Assembly: GCF_003425985.1 (NCBI RefSeq)
Contig: NZ_CP022985.1
Coordinates: 2,207,501-2,271,500, forward strand
Source of the DNA: Mariniflexile sp. TRM1-10
Lineage (GTDB): Bacteria > Bacteroidota > Bacteroidia > Flavobacteriales > Flavobacteriaceae
Length of the DNA stretch: 64,000 nt
Direction: 5' to 3'
The notes under the pieces are model-generated. The model saw only the letters and a program-made list of their open reading frames with translations, made no database searches and was not told where the DNA came from. The position numbers and the translations under genes were made by a program. This document shows, in pieces, positions 18,178-27,214 of the stretch (position 1 is its first letter; every line of letters begins with the position of its first letter).

Positions 18178-18831
18178 TCAAAATTCTAAAGATTTAAATA
18201 CAAATCCTTTTTCATTATAATATGCCATTACTTTTGGTAATGCATATTGCATATTCTTTGAGGCTTTTATACTATCGTGAAATACTACGATACTTCCGTT
18301 GGTTGCATTTGAAGTCACATTTTTTAAGCACGTTTCTTTCGATACGTCTTTATCCCAATCAAAAGAGAGTACATCCCACATAATTATTTTGTAGTTTAAT
18401 TCTAGGAGTTTGTTCCCTTGTTTGGGGGTTATCTGTCCGTAAGGTGGACGGAAAAAATTCTGAACCCTGAATTCTGAATCCTGAATTTGATTCGTTATAA
18501 TATTTTCAGCTTCTAAAGTGTTTTCAATGTAGTCTTTCGCCTTTGTTTTCCAGCCTTTAATATGGTTGTTTGTATGGTTGCCAATGGCATGTCCTTCGTT
18601 TAAAATGTTTTGAAAGATTTCAGGGTGTTTTTCAATATTATTTCCAATGCAAAAAAAAGTAGCTTTTGCGTTGTATTCCTTTAATGTATTTAATGTCCAA
18701 TTGGTGATTTCCGGGGTAGGACCATCATCAAACGTAAGATATAAAACCTTATCATTAGTTGGGATGTCCCAAACATAGTTTGGGAACATCTTTTTGGCAA
18801 CTAATGGTGTTTTTACTGGCGTTAAGGTCAT
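18178..18831 (-). CDS. Polysaccharide deacetylase (NodB domain)
   Basis: Carbohydrate esterase family 4-type deacetylase of 217 residues, probably acting on an N-acetylated glycan. All five motifs are intact: TFDDGP, HTNNH, RPPYG, DVLSFDWD and VVFHDS. No signal peptide is evident, so location is uncertain. Just before RPPYG, residues QIQDSEFRVQN are encoded by a heptamer tandem tract (18457-18484), suggesting an in-frame repeat insertion in a surface loop. It starts 3 bp after the DUF2723 gene and is probably cotranscribed with it. Confidence 0.9.
   Translation of the reverse strand: MTLTPVKTPLVAKKMFPNYVWDIPTNDKVLYLTFDDGPTPEITNWTLNTLKEYNAKATFFCIGNNIEKHPEIFQNILNEGHAIGNHTNNHIKGWKTKAKDYIENTLEAENIITNQIQDSEFRVQNFFRPPYGQITPKQGNKLLELNYKIIMWDVLSFDWDKDVSKETCLKNVTSNATNGSIVVFHDSIKASKNMQYALPKVMAYYNEKGFVFKSLEF
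18457..18484. repeat. Heptamer tract within deacetylase coding sequence
   Basis: On the plus strand four units ATTCTGA, ACCCTGA, ATTCTGA, ATCCTGA run in tandem, then ATTTGA. They match the intergenic tract at 3071. Because 7 is not a multiple of 3, gain or loss of single units would shift the frame, while three units (21 bp) keep it. Confidence 0.75.
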
Positions 18832-18834
18832 CCC

Positions 18835-21800
18835 TTACTCAGTTATTAAATCAATACTGCTATCGGAAGTTGGTATGTCTATTTCAGTTTTTGGAACAGT
18901 ATCCTGCTCTTCAGGTTGACCTCCGTAAAAGTGTTTAAATAGCATTAAATGATTATTGAATATATCGCCTTCTTTTTCTGCAAAGTTGGGGTCGTATTTT
19001 ACTAAAACATTTATTAGACCTTTATAGCGTTCAATATCGGTGTAAATGTCTTCGAAGAATCGTTCCTGGTTAGACGTTTTTAATGTGCTGTAATAGTATA
19101 AATTCTCTTGATATTTTTTAGCCACCTCTTTAAACAGCTTTTGTGCTTTTTCTTTGTTGCCTACCTCGTAATAAGCACTTATGTAAGGCTCCAACAAGGT
19201 GTAATATCCAAAATACTCAACAGGCATGTTGGTCATGGCGATGTCCGCGATTTCTTCTGCTTTATCTAATTTTTTCTCGATAAGCAATTGTTCAATTAAT
19301 CGGGCTAAATTACCTCTGTAAGAAATGGAGTTTTTACGTGTTTCGGGATCGTGATATATATCTGGACTACCGCTATTGCCCCAATCCCATTTTTTCACTT
19401 TGTTATACATCAGGTCACTATCAACACGTCCCATATCAAACGGGTTTGATTTATTTATAGGGGTTTTTATAGGGACCAGTTTATAGCACATACCGTCTAG
19501 TTGCAAGTAGTCTTTCATCCAAAGGTAATCGTCGTCGCCAAAACTTCCGCCGGTAAAGTAAATAGGGCGTTTCCAATTATTGTTAGCAACAACATCAAGC
19601 ATTAATAACCTGTTTTTGTATAAAGCACCTCCAGTTACTTGTATGTCAATATGTGGCACTATTTTATCGGCGTCTTTAGGACTTACAATACCAGATTTTA
19701 AGGCATTTTCTTTATTTACCGGAATTCTTAAAAACTCGGTTGGCAAATAGCTTGCGTTTAAATCTTGCTGTCTAACTTGCGAAATATCAACGCCTTTTTG
19801 TTCTAAGATATATTTATATTTGGTTTTAGGATTGTTACTTGCAATAAAATCTAAAAACTGTTTGACTTGTAAAGTATCTTTCACAACGGGTTCAATAATA
19901 ATATAATCATTCGTGCCGTATTTATATAAATCGTGCGTTAGTTGTGAAGGAATCGGTTCACTTTCATATGCCTGACGTTTCATTTGATCTATATACCAGT
20001 CCGTTTGAAACAAGCTGGTGTTTACAACGCGCACATCGGTTCTATAGCCTTCAATTTCCTGGGCATACCAAAGCGCAAAGGTATCGTTATCACCAATGGT
20101 GAATAGAATAGCGTTTTCTTCACAAGAATCCAAATACTTTTTTGCCATAGATCTAGCAGTGTATTTATCTGATCGGTCGTGGTCGTCCCAATTGTTTGCG
20201 GCTAAAAGACCAGGAACTAATATTAAACAGATAACAGATATTATGGGTGCCAAAAGTTTAGGTGAAGCGTATTTCTTTAAGGCATCAAATAAGGCATATA
20301 CCCCAAACCCAATCCAAATGGCGAACACATAAAACGAGCCCACTACCGAGTAATCGCGTTCACGTGGTTCAAAAGGGCGTACGTTGGTATAAACTTGTAT
20401 GGCGACTCCTGTAAAAAGGAAAAACACCAATAAAACCCAAAATAGTTTTTTGTCTATGTTGAATAAAAAGAAGAAACCTATTAATCCCAAAATGAACGGT
20501 AATAGATAATATGTGTTTCTTGCCTTATTGTTTTTAACATCACTTGGCAAATTGTCTTGGGACAGCCCTAAAAGCATTTCGTCTAATGGTTTTATGCCCG
20601 TTATCCAATTTCCGTGGTTGTCGTATTTTCCTTGAATATCATCTTGTCGTCCTGAAAAGTTCCACATAAAATAACGCCAGTACATATAGCCTAATTGGTA
20701 CTCGAACATATAGGTTATGTTTTCCCAAAGGCCTGGTTTTTCAACATCAATATAATTTTTAAAGCGTTTTAGGAAGTTGTTGTAATCTTCATAATCGACG
20801 GCACCTTTAGCGACTTCATTTTTAAAATTAGTGACAGTCGTTCGCAATTCGTTTTCCATTTGGTATTCTGGTTTTAGCTTAAAGTCTAAAAACCCAGAAA
20901 ACATCATGTAGTTTTCGGCATGTTCTGTACTCCACATACGTGGAAGAATGGAAGCATGTTTGGAATTGTAGTTTTGCTTTGCATTTTTATAATTGTTTAC
21001 AATAACGTATTTGCCTTTGGCTTCGTCTTTTTCGTATTTAGGTTTGTCATCTACATACGGATTGTTTTCATCTAAATAAGCATATTGGTCGGTGAACTGT
21101 GGTCCGTAAAACAAGTGTGTTTCAGGATATTGTTCTAAATTATAATAGGCCAATAATTCCCTGGCACTCGATGGGTTGTTTTCATTAATAACCACGTTGG
21201 CATTGGCGCGTATGGGAAGTAATAACCATGTTGAGAATCCAACAATGATAAAGGTAACACATAAAATGCCGGTATTAACATGCACCATCCCTTTTTTATG
21301 CGTATAATTTAATCCGTAATAAATAATGCCTACCAATAAAATACCCGCAATAATAGACCCCGAATTAAAAGGAAGCCCAATAGAATTGACAAAGAAGATT
21401 TCGAAAACACTAAATATTTTAAGGATATTTGGCGCCAATAGTTTAAAAATGAATAATAATATAGCAACAGAAACGACATTGGCAACAATGAAGTTTTTAA
21501 TGGTAATGGTTTTGTAGTTTTTAAAGTAGTAAATAAGTCCGATAGCAGGTATGGTTAATAAGCCCATAAAGTGAACCCCAAAAGAAAGTCCAATAATAAA
21601 GGCAATTAAAATAAGCCAACGGTTCCCACGGGGTTTGTGCATGTCTTGTTCCCAGCGTAGCCCAAGCCAAAACATAACCGCCATAATTAAAGTAGCCATA
21701 GCATACACTTCGGTTTCCACGGCGTTAAACCAAAACGAATCGGTAAACGTAAAAGCCAAACTCCCTACAATACCACTACCTAAAATAGCGATGGCTTTCT

Positions 21801-22146
21801 CTTTAGTGATGTCGTTTTTATGTCCAACCAGTTTTTTTAAAAGGAGGGTAATGGTCCAAAACATAAAAAGAATGGTGAAGGCACTAGATATGGCACTCAT
21901 CATATTCATCATAAAACCAACTTGCGAAGGCTCTAAGGCAAACATAGAGAAAAAGGCGCCTAGCATTTGAAAGAAAGGCGCACCAGGTGGGTGTCCTACC
22001 TGTAATTTAGCCGAAGTTAAAATATATTCGCCAGCATCCCAAAAACTTACAGTGGGTTCTACTGTTAATCCGTATGTTACAAGAGCTATTAAAAAAGTGA
22101 ACCATCCTAAAAAGGTATTCCATTTTTTAAAATTAAAATTGGTCAT
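18835..22146 (-). CDS. DUF2723 multi-pass membrane protein (GT-C glycosyltransferase-like)
   Basis: Large integral membrane protein of 1103 residues. The N-terminal half has many hydrophobic segments (about 12-32, 75-105, 118-145, 165-330). An acidic FWDAGEYIL motif lies in the first extracytoplasmic loop at about 35-43, the position of the catalytic Asp in GT-C/PMT-type glycosyltransferases. A second membrane block lies at about 550-660. It is followed by a soluble C-terminal domain with helical TPR-like repeats (about 950-1060). DUF2723 proteins are typical of Bacteroidota and are proposed to glycosylate exported proteins; that activity is inferred, not shown here. It is coupled to a downstream NodB deacetylase. 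Confidence 0.85.
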   Translation of the reverse strand: MTNFNFKKWNTFLGWFTFLIALVTYGLTVEPTVSFWDAGEYILTSAKLQVGHPPGAPFFQMLGAFFSMFALEPSQVGFMMNMMSAISSAFTILFMFWTITLLLKKLVGHKNDITKEKAIAILGSGIVGSLAFTFTDSFWFNAVETEVYAMATLIMAVMFWLGLRWEQDMHKPRGNRWLILIAFIIGLSFGVHFMGLLTIPAIGLIYYFKNYKTITIKNFIVANVVSVAILLFIFKLLAPNILKIFSVFEIFFVNSIGLPFNSGSIIAGILLVGIIYYGLNYTHKKGMVHVNTGILCVTFIIVGFSTWLLLPIRANANVVINENNPSSARELLAYYNLEQYPETHLFYGPQFTDQYAYLDENNPYVDDKPKYEKDEAKGKYVIVNNYKNAKQNYNSKHASILPRMWSTEHAENYMMFSGFLDFKLKPEYQMENELRTTVTNFKNEVAKGAVDYEDYNNFLKRFKNYIDVEKPGLWENITYMFEYQLGYMYWRYFMWNFSGRQDDIQGKYDNHGNWITGIKPLDEMLLGLSQDNLPSDVKNNKARNTYYLLPFILGLIGFFFLFNIDKKLFWVLLVFFLFTGVAIQVYTNVRPFEPRERDYSVVGSFYVFAIWIGFGVYALFDALKKYASPKLLAPIISVICLILVPGLLAANNWDDHDRSDKYTARSMAKKYLDSCEENAILFTIGDNDTFALWYAQEIEGYRTDVRVVNTSLFQTDWYIDQMKRQAYESEPIPSQLTHDLYKYGTNDYIIIEPVVKDTLQVKQFLDFIASNNPKTKYKYILEQKGVDISQVRQQDLNASYLPTEFLRIPVNKENALKSGIVSPKDADKIVPHIDIQVTGGALYKNRLLMLDVVANNNWKRPIYFTGGSFGDDDYLWMKDYLQLDGMCYKLVPIKTPINKSNPFDMGRVDSDLMYNKVKKWDWGNSGSPDIYHDPETRKNSISYRGNLARLIEQLLIEKKLDKAEEIADIAMTNMPVEYFGYYTLLEPYISAYYEVGNKEKAQKLFKEVAKKYQENLYYYSTLKTSNQERFFEDIYTDIERYKGLINVLVKYDPNFAEKEGDIFNNHLMLFKHFYGGQPEEQDTVPKTEIDIPTSDSSIDLITE

Positions 22147-22254
22147 AATAAATTATTGTCTTTATTTACAGAGGCGAATTTAATAATAAATATGGTATTT
22201 AGTACGTTTTTAAGTAAACGTTAAGTATTGGTAATTATTTTTTCAAAAAAATGC

Positions 22255-22284
22255 TTGTGAAAATAAAACTTTGTACTAAATTTG
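22255..22284 (+). promoter_or_regulatory. tRNA-Gln promoter
   Basis: TTG (22255-22257), a 19-nt spacer and TAAATTTG (22277-22284), a full Bacteroidota promoter match ending 17 bp before the mature 5' end. Confidence 0.8.
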
Positions 22285-22301
22285 CACCCTCAATTACACA
22301 T

Positions 22302-22374
22302 TGGCTTATGGTGTAACTGGCAACACGTCTGGTTTTGGTCCAGAAGAGTCTAGGTTCGAGCCCTAGTAAGCCAA
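22302..22374 (+). tRNA. tRNA-Gln (anticodon UUG)
   Basis: A 73-nt cloverleaf. The acceptor stem is TGGCTTA/TAAGCCA. The D arm is GTGT..ACAC with AACTGGCA in the loop, the anticodon stem is TCTGG/CCAGA with loop TTTTGGT (anticodon TTG), and the T arm is CTAGG-TTCGAGC-CCTAG. The discriminator base is A, and CCA is not encoded. The anticodon reads CAA (and CAG by wobble). Confidence 0.95.
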
Positions 22375-22385
22375 CATAATTGTAA

Positions 22386-22417
22386 ATCCTGATTCTATTT
22401 TGAGTCAGGATTTTTTT
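22386..22417 (+). terminator. tRNA-Gln terminator
   Basis: ATCCTGA (22386-22392) pairs with TCAGGAT (22405-22411) and is followed by six T residues, 12 bp after the tRNA. Confidence 0.8.
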
Positions 22418-22431
22418 GTATAATAATACAT

Positions 22432-22523
22432 GGGCGTTACCCTGTGGGTCGCGCTTTCCGCTGCAAGTCCTCGCTCGTACCTCGCTGTGGGCTTTTCACT
22501 ATAATCGCTAACGCAATACCAAT
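22432..22523 (+). repeat. GGGCGTT..AACGC dispersed repeat, copy 2
   Basis: Shares GGGCGTT, CAAGTCCTCGCTCG, ACCTCGCTGTGGGCTTT and the end TAACGCAAwACCAAT with copy 1 at 17995, but lacks about 45 bp of its interior. Here GCGCTTTCC replaces GGGCTTTCC. Confidence 0.8.
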
Positions 22524-22675
22524 ATGGGTTTTAATGTTTAGATAACATTATTAAACTTATGGTTGCATAAAGTTAAACTTACGGGTTTATATTTTACATG
22601 AAAATAATTCTAAGGTAATACCCTAAAGGGCAGTAATTCTTTTATTTATCAATAAATTAATCCTAATTAAATAAA

Positions 22676-25600
22676 ATGAAAAAAATTACTCTTTTTGCTA
22701 GTTTTCTAGCCTTGTCTTTTACGGCAGTTAAAGCTCAAAATGCACTTCAGCATTTGTCTAGTTATCAAACTAGCATAGAAGCTTCTGCTGAAACGGTTGC
22801 TTACGATGTAATCAATCAACACGCTTTTTTTACTAATTCAGCAAGCAATAGTTTTACTATTGTAGATATTAGCAATCCCACTACTCCAACCTTAGTTAAG
22901 GATGTAGATTTGTCAACTTATGGAGCAGGACCAAATTCTATTGCCATAAGCGGCAGTATAGTTGCGATAGCTGTTGAGGCGAGCCCAAAACAAAACGCAG
23001 GTAAAGTGGTGTTTTTTGATTTAAACGGAGATTATGTAAATGAAGTTACAGCAGGAGCATTGCCAGATATGCTAACATTCACGCCTGATGGTATGAAACT
23101 TTTAGTCGCTAACGAGGGAGAGCCTTCAGATGATTATACCAACGACCCAGAAGGTACAATTTCTGTAATAGATTTAAGTGGAGGTGTATTGTCTGCTTCA
23201 GCTTCTACAATAAACTTCAACGCTTACGATAATAAAAGAGTATCGTTACAAAATAAGGGCATTCGTATTTTTGGAAATAACGGTGCTGCTACTGTTTCCC
23301 AAGATATGGAACCTGAATACATTACCGTTTTGGAAGATGGTACAAAAGCGTATGTAAATTGTCAAGAAAATAATGCATTGGTAGTTTTGAATTTAACGAA
23401 TAATACCATTATTGATATTTTGCCCTTAGGTTATAAAAACCATTTATTAGGCACGCCAACAGTTACAAGCTATGTTGTTAACGAGTTAGTGGCTAATTGG
23501 CCGGAACTTGGTACTCCAGCTTACGATGGCGGTCAAGCACCAGTACTTTTAGGAGGTTTTTCAGGATTGTTTTACGATGCTGTAAACTCTACGGCAACCG
23601 ATTATGTTTTTTATGCTATTCCAGATAGAGGCCCTAATGCCGATGCTGTTTCTGGTTCAAGTGTTACGCCTACTTCAACAAAAAACTTAAGACCATTTAA
23701 ATTACCAGATTATCAAGGTAGAATTGTAAAATTCACTTTAAATAAAACAACCGGAGCAGTTGCTTTAAACGATCAAATTCTTCTTACTAGAAAAGATGGT
23801 GTAACACCTATTTCTGGAAAAGGAAACATATCTGGATTTGATGAAGTGCCTGTAACTTATACCGATGCCTCAACAGCTTATACAAATTCAGATTATGTTG
23901 ATGGTTCTTCTGAAGTTTATCACGAACTACCTTATGATGCGTACGGTGGTGATTTTGAAGGCGTTTTAATTGATAAAGATGGCTACTTTTGGGCTTGCGA
24001 TGAGTACAGACCTGCAATTTATAAGTTTCAGCCTAACGGAACATTGGTAGAGCGTTATGTGCCATCGGGAACCTCATTATTAGGAACAAATCCTCAACCT
24101 GTTGGAACGTATGGTGCAGAAACGTTGCCAGAGGTTTATTCTAAAAGATGGGATAACAGGGGTTTTGAAGCTATTGCTTACGATGAGGTAAACCATGTTG
24201 TTTATGCATTTATACAATCGCCTATTGAAAATCCGTCTAGTGCAGCGGTTAGAAATAAATCGGATGTTATTAGAATCTTAGGTATTAATGCCGATACTGG
24301 CGTTCCAGTTAGTGAGTATGTGTATTTATTGGAAAGAAATAAAGATGCAGGTTATGCATCTTCAAGAGTAGATAAAATTGGTGATGCAGTTTACACAGGA
24401 AACGGTAAATTTTTAGTTATTGAAAGAGATTCTGAAGGGCCAACTGCAACTTATGGTAAAAAATACATTTTCGAAATAGATATTAATTACGCAACAAACA
24501 TTTTGAATACGGTTTTAACGGGTTCTAAAGAATTGGAAGAACTATCGGCAGATGAAATTGCTGCTCAAAGTATTTTGCCAGTTCATAAAAACAAAGTGGT
24601 AAATTTGCCAACTATTGGTTACCAATCATCCGATAAAGCTGAAGGTATTGCTTTGTTACCAAACAATGAAATTGCCGTAATAAACGATAACGATTTTGGT
24701 TTAGCAGGAGCGGGTGTTACCGATGCTAGTGTGTTGGGTATTATTTCTTTTGCTACCGATTATGGTTTTGATGCTTCTGACAGAGATGATGTGGTTAATA
24801 TTACACAACACCCAACGTTGGGTATGTTTATGCCAGATGCCATTGCATCTTATAAAGTGGGAAGTTTAAACTATATAGTAACAGCAAACGAAGGAGATTC
24901 TAGAGATTATGGTGGATATTCAGAAGAAGTGCGTGTTAAAAACCTGACTTTAAATTCAACATATTATCCAGATGCAGCAACGCTTCAAGCTGATGCTAAT
25001 ATTGGTAGACTTAAAACCACAATTGCCGATGGAGATTACAACAATGATGGTACTGTTGAGCAAATCTATTCTTATGGTGCTAGGTCGTTTTCAATTTTCG
25101 ATGAATATGGCAATTTAGTGTTCGACAGTGCCGATCAATTTGGTCAAAAAATTGCTTCAGAAGAACCAACATTATTTAATGAAGACGAAGGGGTGCTTGA
25201 TGGTAGATCGGATGATAAAGGAGTTGAGCCAGAAGCAATAGCAATTGGTGTTGTTGATGGTAAAACCTATGCGTTTATTGGTTTAGAAAGACAAAGTTCA
25301 ATACTTATGTACGATATCACCAACCCTAACGATGTTGAGTTTATTACTTACTATAAAGGCAATAGAACTTCAGGTGATACTGCGCCTGAGATTATAAAAT
25401 TCATTCCTGCTACCGATAGTCCAAACTCAAAAAACTTACTTTTAGTAGGTTATGAAGTGAGTGGCTCGTTAGGAGTAATCCAAATAGACGATCAGGTATT
25501 AAGTATTAGTGAAGAAGTTTCAAAAAATGATTTCAAAATATATCCTAACCCAGTGGTTGAAGGTATTTTAAAATTCAATAAAATATTATCTGGAACTATT

Positions 25601-25729
25601 TATAATATAAACGGACAAGAAGTAAAAACATTTAACAACGAAAGTGCTTTAAATGTATCTCAATTTACTTCTGGAATTTATATATTAAAAACAAAAGAAC
25701 ACGGTGTTAAGCGTTTTGTTAAATTATAA
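22676..25729 (+). CDS. Secreted T9SS protein: phytase-like esterase domain within a choice-of-anchor I-like fold
   Basis: Secreted protein of 1017 residues with a signal peptide at 1-20 (ending VKAQ). Residues about 22-255 and 690-930 look like two halves of the beta-propeller-like choice-of-anchor I domain (LVANEGEPSDDYTNDPEGTI; IVTANEGDSRDYGGY). Between them, about 285-650, is an esterase-like phytase-family domain (GGFSGLFYDAV, AIPDRGPNADAV, ERDSEGPTATYGKKYIFEI). Residues about 945-1017 are a T9SS type A sorting domain (FKIYPNPV; GIYILKTK; KRFVKL). This implies export through the outer membrane and surface attachment. Phosphate-ester hydrolysis is plausible but unproven. Confidence 0.85.
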   Translation: MKKITLFASFLALSFTAVKAQNALQHLSSYQTSIEASAETVAYDVINQHAFFTNSASNSFTIVDISNPTTPTLVKDVDLSTYGAGPNSIAISGSIVAIAVEASPKQNAGKVVFFDLNGDYVNEVTAGALPDMLTFTPDGMKLLVANEGEPSDDYTNDPEGTISVIDLSGGVLSASASTINFNAYDNKRVSLQNKGIRIFGNNGAATVSQDMEPEYITVLEDGTKAYVNCQENNALVVLNLTNNTIIDILPLGYKNHLLGTPTVTSYVVNELVANWPELGTPAYDGGQAPVLLGGFSGLFYDAVNSTATDYVFYAIPDRGPNADAVSGSSVTPTSTKNLRPFKLPDYQGRIVKFTLNKTTGAVALNDQILLTRKDGVTPISGKGNISGFDEVPVTYTDASTAYTNSDYVDGSSEVYHELPYDAYGGDFEGVLIDKDGYFWACDEYRPAIYKFQPNGTLVERYVPSGTSLLGTNPQPVGTYGAETLPEVYSKRWDNRGFEAIAYDEVNHVVYAFIQSPIENPSSAAVRNKSDVIRILGINADTGVPVSEYVYLLERNKDAGYASSRVDKIGDAVYTGNGKFLVIERDSEGPTATYGKKYIFEIDINYATNILNTVLTGSKELEELSADEIAAQSILPVHKNKVVNLPTIGYQSSDKAEGIALLPNNEIAVINDNDFGLAGAGVTDASVLGIISFATDYGFDASDRDDVVNITQHPTLGMFMPDAIASYKVGSLNYIVTANEGDSRDYGGYSEEVRVKNLTLNSTYYPDAATLQADANIGRLKTTIADGDYNNDGTVEQIYSYGARSFSIFDEYGNLVFDSADQFGQKIASEEPTLFNEDEGVLDGRSDDKGVEPEAIAIGVVDGKTYAFIGLERQSSILMYDITNPNDVEFITYYKGNRTSGDTAPEIIKFIPATDSPNSKNLLLVGYEVSGSLGVIQIDDQVLSISEEVSKNDFKIYPNPVVEGILKFNKILSGTIYNINGQEVKTFNNESALNVSQFTSGIYILKTKEHGVKRFVKL

Positions 25730-25748
25730 ATCTAATCCAAATTAAATC

Positions 25749-25780
25749 AAAATCCCAATCGAAAGATTGGGATTTTTTTA
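25749..25780. terminator. Convergent bidirectional terminator
   Basis: AATCCCAATC-gaaa-GATTGGGATT with T7 on the right and an A-rich left arm. It lies between the secreted-esterase gene and the convergent universal-stress gene, and ends at the latter's stop codon. Confidence 0.85.
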
Positions 25781-26605
25781 TTAAATTTTAAATGTCATCA
25801 CAGGTCGTTTGGCGTGGTTTACTAAATCCTCGCTAATGCTGCCGTTAAAGAAATGGGAAATGCCCCGTCTGCCATGGGTACTCATGCCAATAAAGTCTGC
25901 ATTAATAGATTGCGAAAAGTTCATAATGCCCGTTTCAATAGTCACATCATTGTAAATGTTAACAGAGTAATTGGGCATTTTAATATCTTTAATAAAATTT
26001 TGTATTCTATTTTGAGCATCGTTGGATGTGATAAAATGATTAGGCGTATTCACCATAAGTAAGTGCATTTTAGAGTCAAAAAGATTGGCAAATGCCATGG
26101 CTTTTTTAAAAGGCGCTATGCTTTCCTCGTTAAAATCAGATGCAAAAACAAAGTGTTTGGTTTGGAATGTTTTATGCTCGTTTTTAATAACAAGTACAGG
26201 AGTTTCAGAAGTGCGAACCACTTTTTCGGTATTACTACCAATAAGCATTTCCTTTAAACCACTTGCTCCGTTAGACCCCATAACAACCAAGTCTATTTGA
26301 TTTTTTTTACAAACATGAAAAACGCCCTTAAATATTTCCTGAAACTCTACGTGCTCATGTACTACCAAGCCTTTTAGATAATCTTTCTCTTTTAATTCTT
26401 CAAATTGCTTGTGTGCTAATTTCATAAAAAACATGGCTTCAGGCAAGTCGTTGTAAGAACTTAAAGGGTCTACGGTTTGCAGTGGTGCTTCAAGAATATG
26501 CAGTAAATAAAGTTCACAACCATGCTTTTTGGCTAATTGTGCGGCTACCTTTAAAGCGTTTTCGGCTTGAGTAGAAAAGTCGGTGGGGACAAGTATTTTT
26601 TTCAT
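25781..26605 (-). CDS. Universal stress protein, tandem UspA domains
   Basis: Cytoplasmic UspA-family protein with two domains (about 1-145 and 150-274). Each has a nucleotide-binding tail: GSNGASGLKEMLIGSNTEKV in the first and GMSTHGRRGISHFFNGSISE in the second. The start is placed at ATG 26605, giving MKKILVPTDFSTQAENAL; an upstream ATG at 26626 adds seven residues unlike the family. Usp proteins help cells through starvation and stress, but the specific trigger cannot be inferred. It is monocistronic and divergent from rimP. Confidence 0.9.
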   Translation of the reverse strand: MKKILVPTDFSTQAENALKVAAQLAKKHGCELYLLHILEAPLQTVDPLSSYNDLPEAMFFMKLAHKQFEELKEKDYLKGLVVHEHVEFQEIFKGVFHVCKKNQIDLVVMGSNGASGLKEMLIGSNTEKVVRTSETPVLVIKNEHKTFQTKHFVFASDFNEESIAPFKKAMAFANLFDSKMHLLMVNTPNHFITSNDAQNRIQNFIKDIKMPNYSVNIYNDVTIETGIMNFSQSINADFIGMSTHGRRGISHFFNGSISEDLVNHAKRPVMTFKI

Positions 26606-26668
26606 AATTTCATAAGTAAGATACACCTAAATTTATGAAATATTACTTTAAAAATCAATAAAATATTA

Positions 26669-26676
26669 TATATTTG
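26669..26676 (+). promoter_or_regulatory. Probable -7 box of rimP-nusA-infB operon
   Basis: TATATTTG followed by C, a full TAnnTTTG match 64 bp before the rimP ATG. No clear TTG lies 17-23 bp upstream. Confidence 0.55.
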
Positions 26677-26700
26677 CACTGTTGAAAGGCTAAAACTAAA

Positions 26701-26730
26701 GAAAGAGGGGACGGAAAGTCCCCTCTTTTC
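26701..26730 (+). promoter_or_regulatory. Hairpin in rimP leader
   Basis: GAAAGAGGGGAC-ggaaa-GTCCCCTCTTTTC forms a strong stem of about 12 bp ending 9 bp before the rimP start codon, inside the predicted leader. So strong a structure this close to the start codon is likely to affect translation initiation or be a protein-binding site; the mechanism is inferred. Confidence 0.65.
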
Positions 26731-26739
26731 ATAAAAAAA

Positions 26740-27201
26740 ATGTTTAAAACTAACGTTAAAAATTTATTAGACGCTGCGTTAATAGAACGACCAGATTTGT
26801 TTTTAATTGATTTCTCAATTCAAGGAGATAATCATATTAATATTGTTGTTGATGGCGATCATGGCGTTTTAGTTGAAGATTGCATGTTTATTAGCAGAGC
26901 TATTGAGCATAGTTTGGATAGAGAAGAACATGATTTTTCTTTAGAAGTGATGTCGGCCGGAGCTGCATCACCCTTAATAAATAAAAGACAATATAGTAAG
27001 AATTTGAAAAGAGAGCTAACGGTAAGAACCGCTTCAGAAACGTTTGAAGGCGTACTTGCAAAAGCAACCGATACAAATATTACATTAGAGTGGAAAGTTA
27101 GAGAACCAAAGCCAGTAGGTAAAGGGAAGGTAACAGTAAAGAAGCAAGCGGATATCGCTTACGAAGATATTGTAGAAGCAAAAGTTATGATTAAATTTTA
27201 A
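26740..27201 (+). CDS. rimP: Ribosome maturation factor RimP
   Basis: Assists 30S subunit assembly. The 153 residues have the N-terminal alpha/beta domain (FSIQGDNHINIVVDGDHGVLVEDCMF) and the C-terminal SH3-like barrel (LTVRTASETFEGVLAKATD; ADIAYEDIVEAKVMIKF). The LEVMSAGAASPL stretch is the family VSSPG-type motif. It is the first gene of rimP-nusA-infB, separated from nusA by 13 bp. Confidence 0.95.
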   Translation: MFKTNVKNLLDAALIERPDLFLIDFSIQGDNHINIVVDGDHGVLVEDCMFISRAIEHSLDREEHDFSLEVMSAGAASPLINKRQYSKNLKRELTVRTASETFEGVLAKATDTNITLEWKVREPKPVGKGKVTVKKQADIAYEDIVEAKVMIKF

Positions 27202-27214
27202 TTCAATAGGAGTT

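Larger units (their letters stand above)
22147..22675. other. 529-bp region holding tRNA-Gln and a dispersed repeat
   Basis: Holds the tRNA-Gln promoter (22255-22284), the tRNA (22302-22374), its terminator (22386-22417) and GGGCGTT repeat copy 2 (22432-22523). An AT-rich leader of the secreted-esterase gene follows, with CCCTAAAGGG near 22621. No protein gene is visible. Confidence 0.85.
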
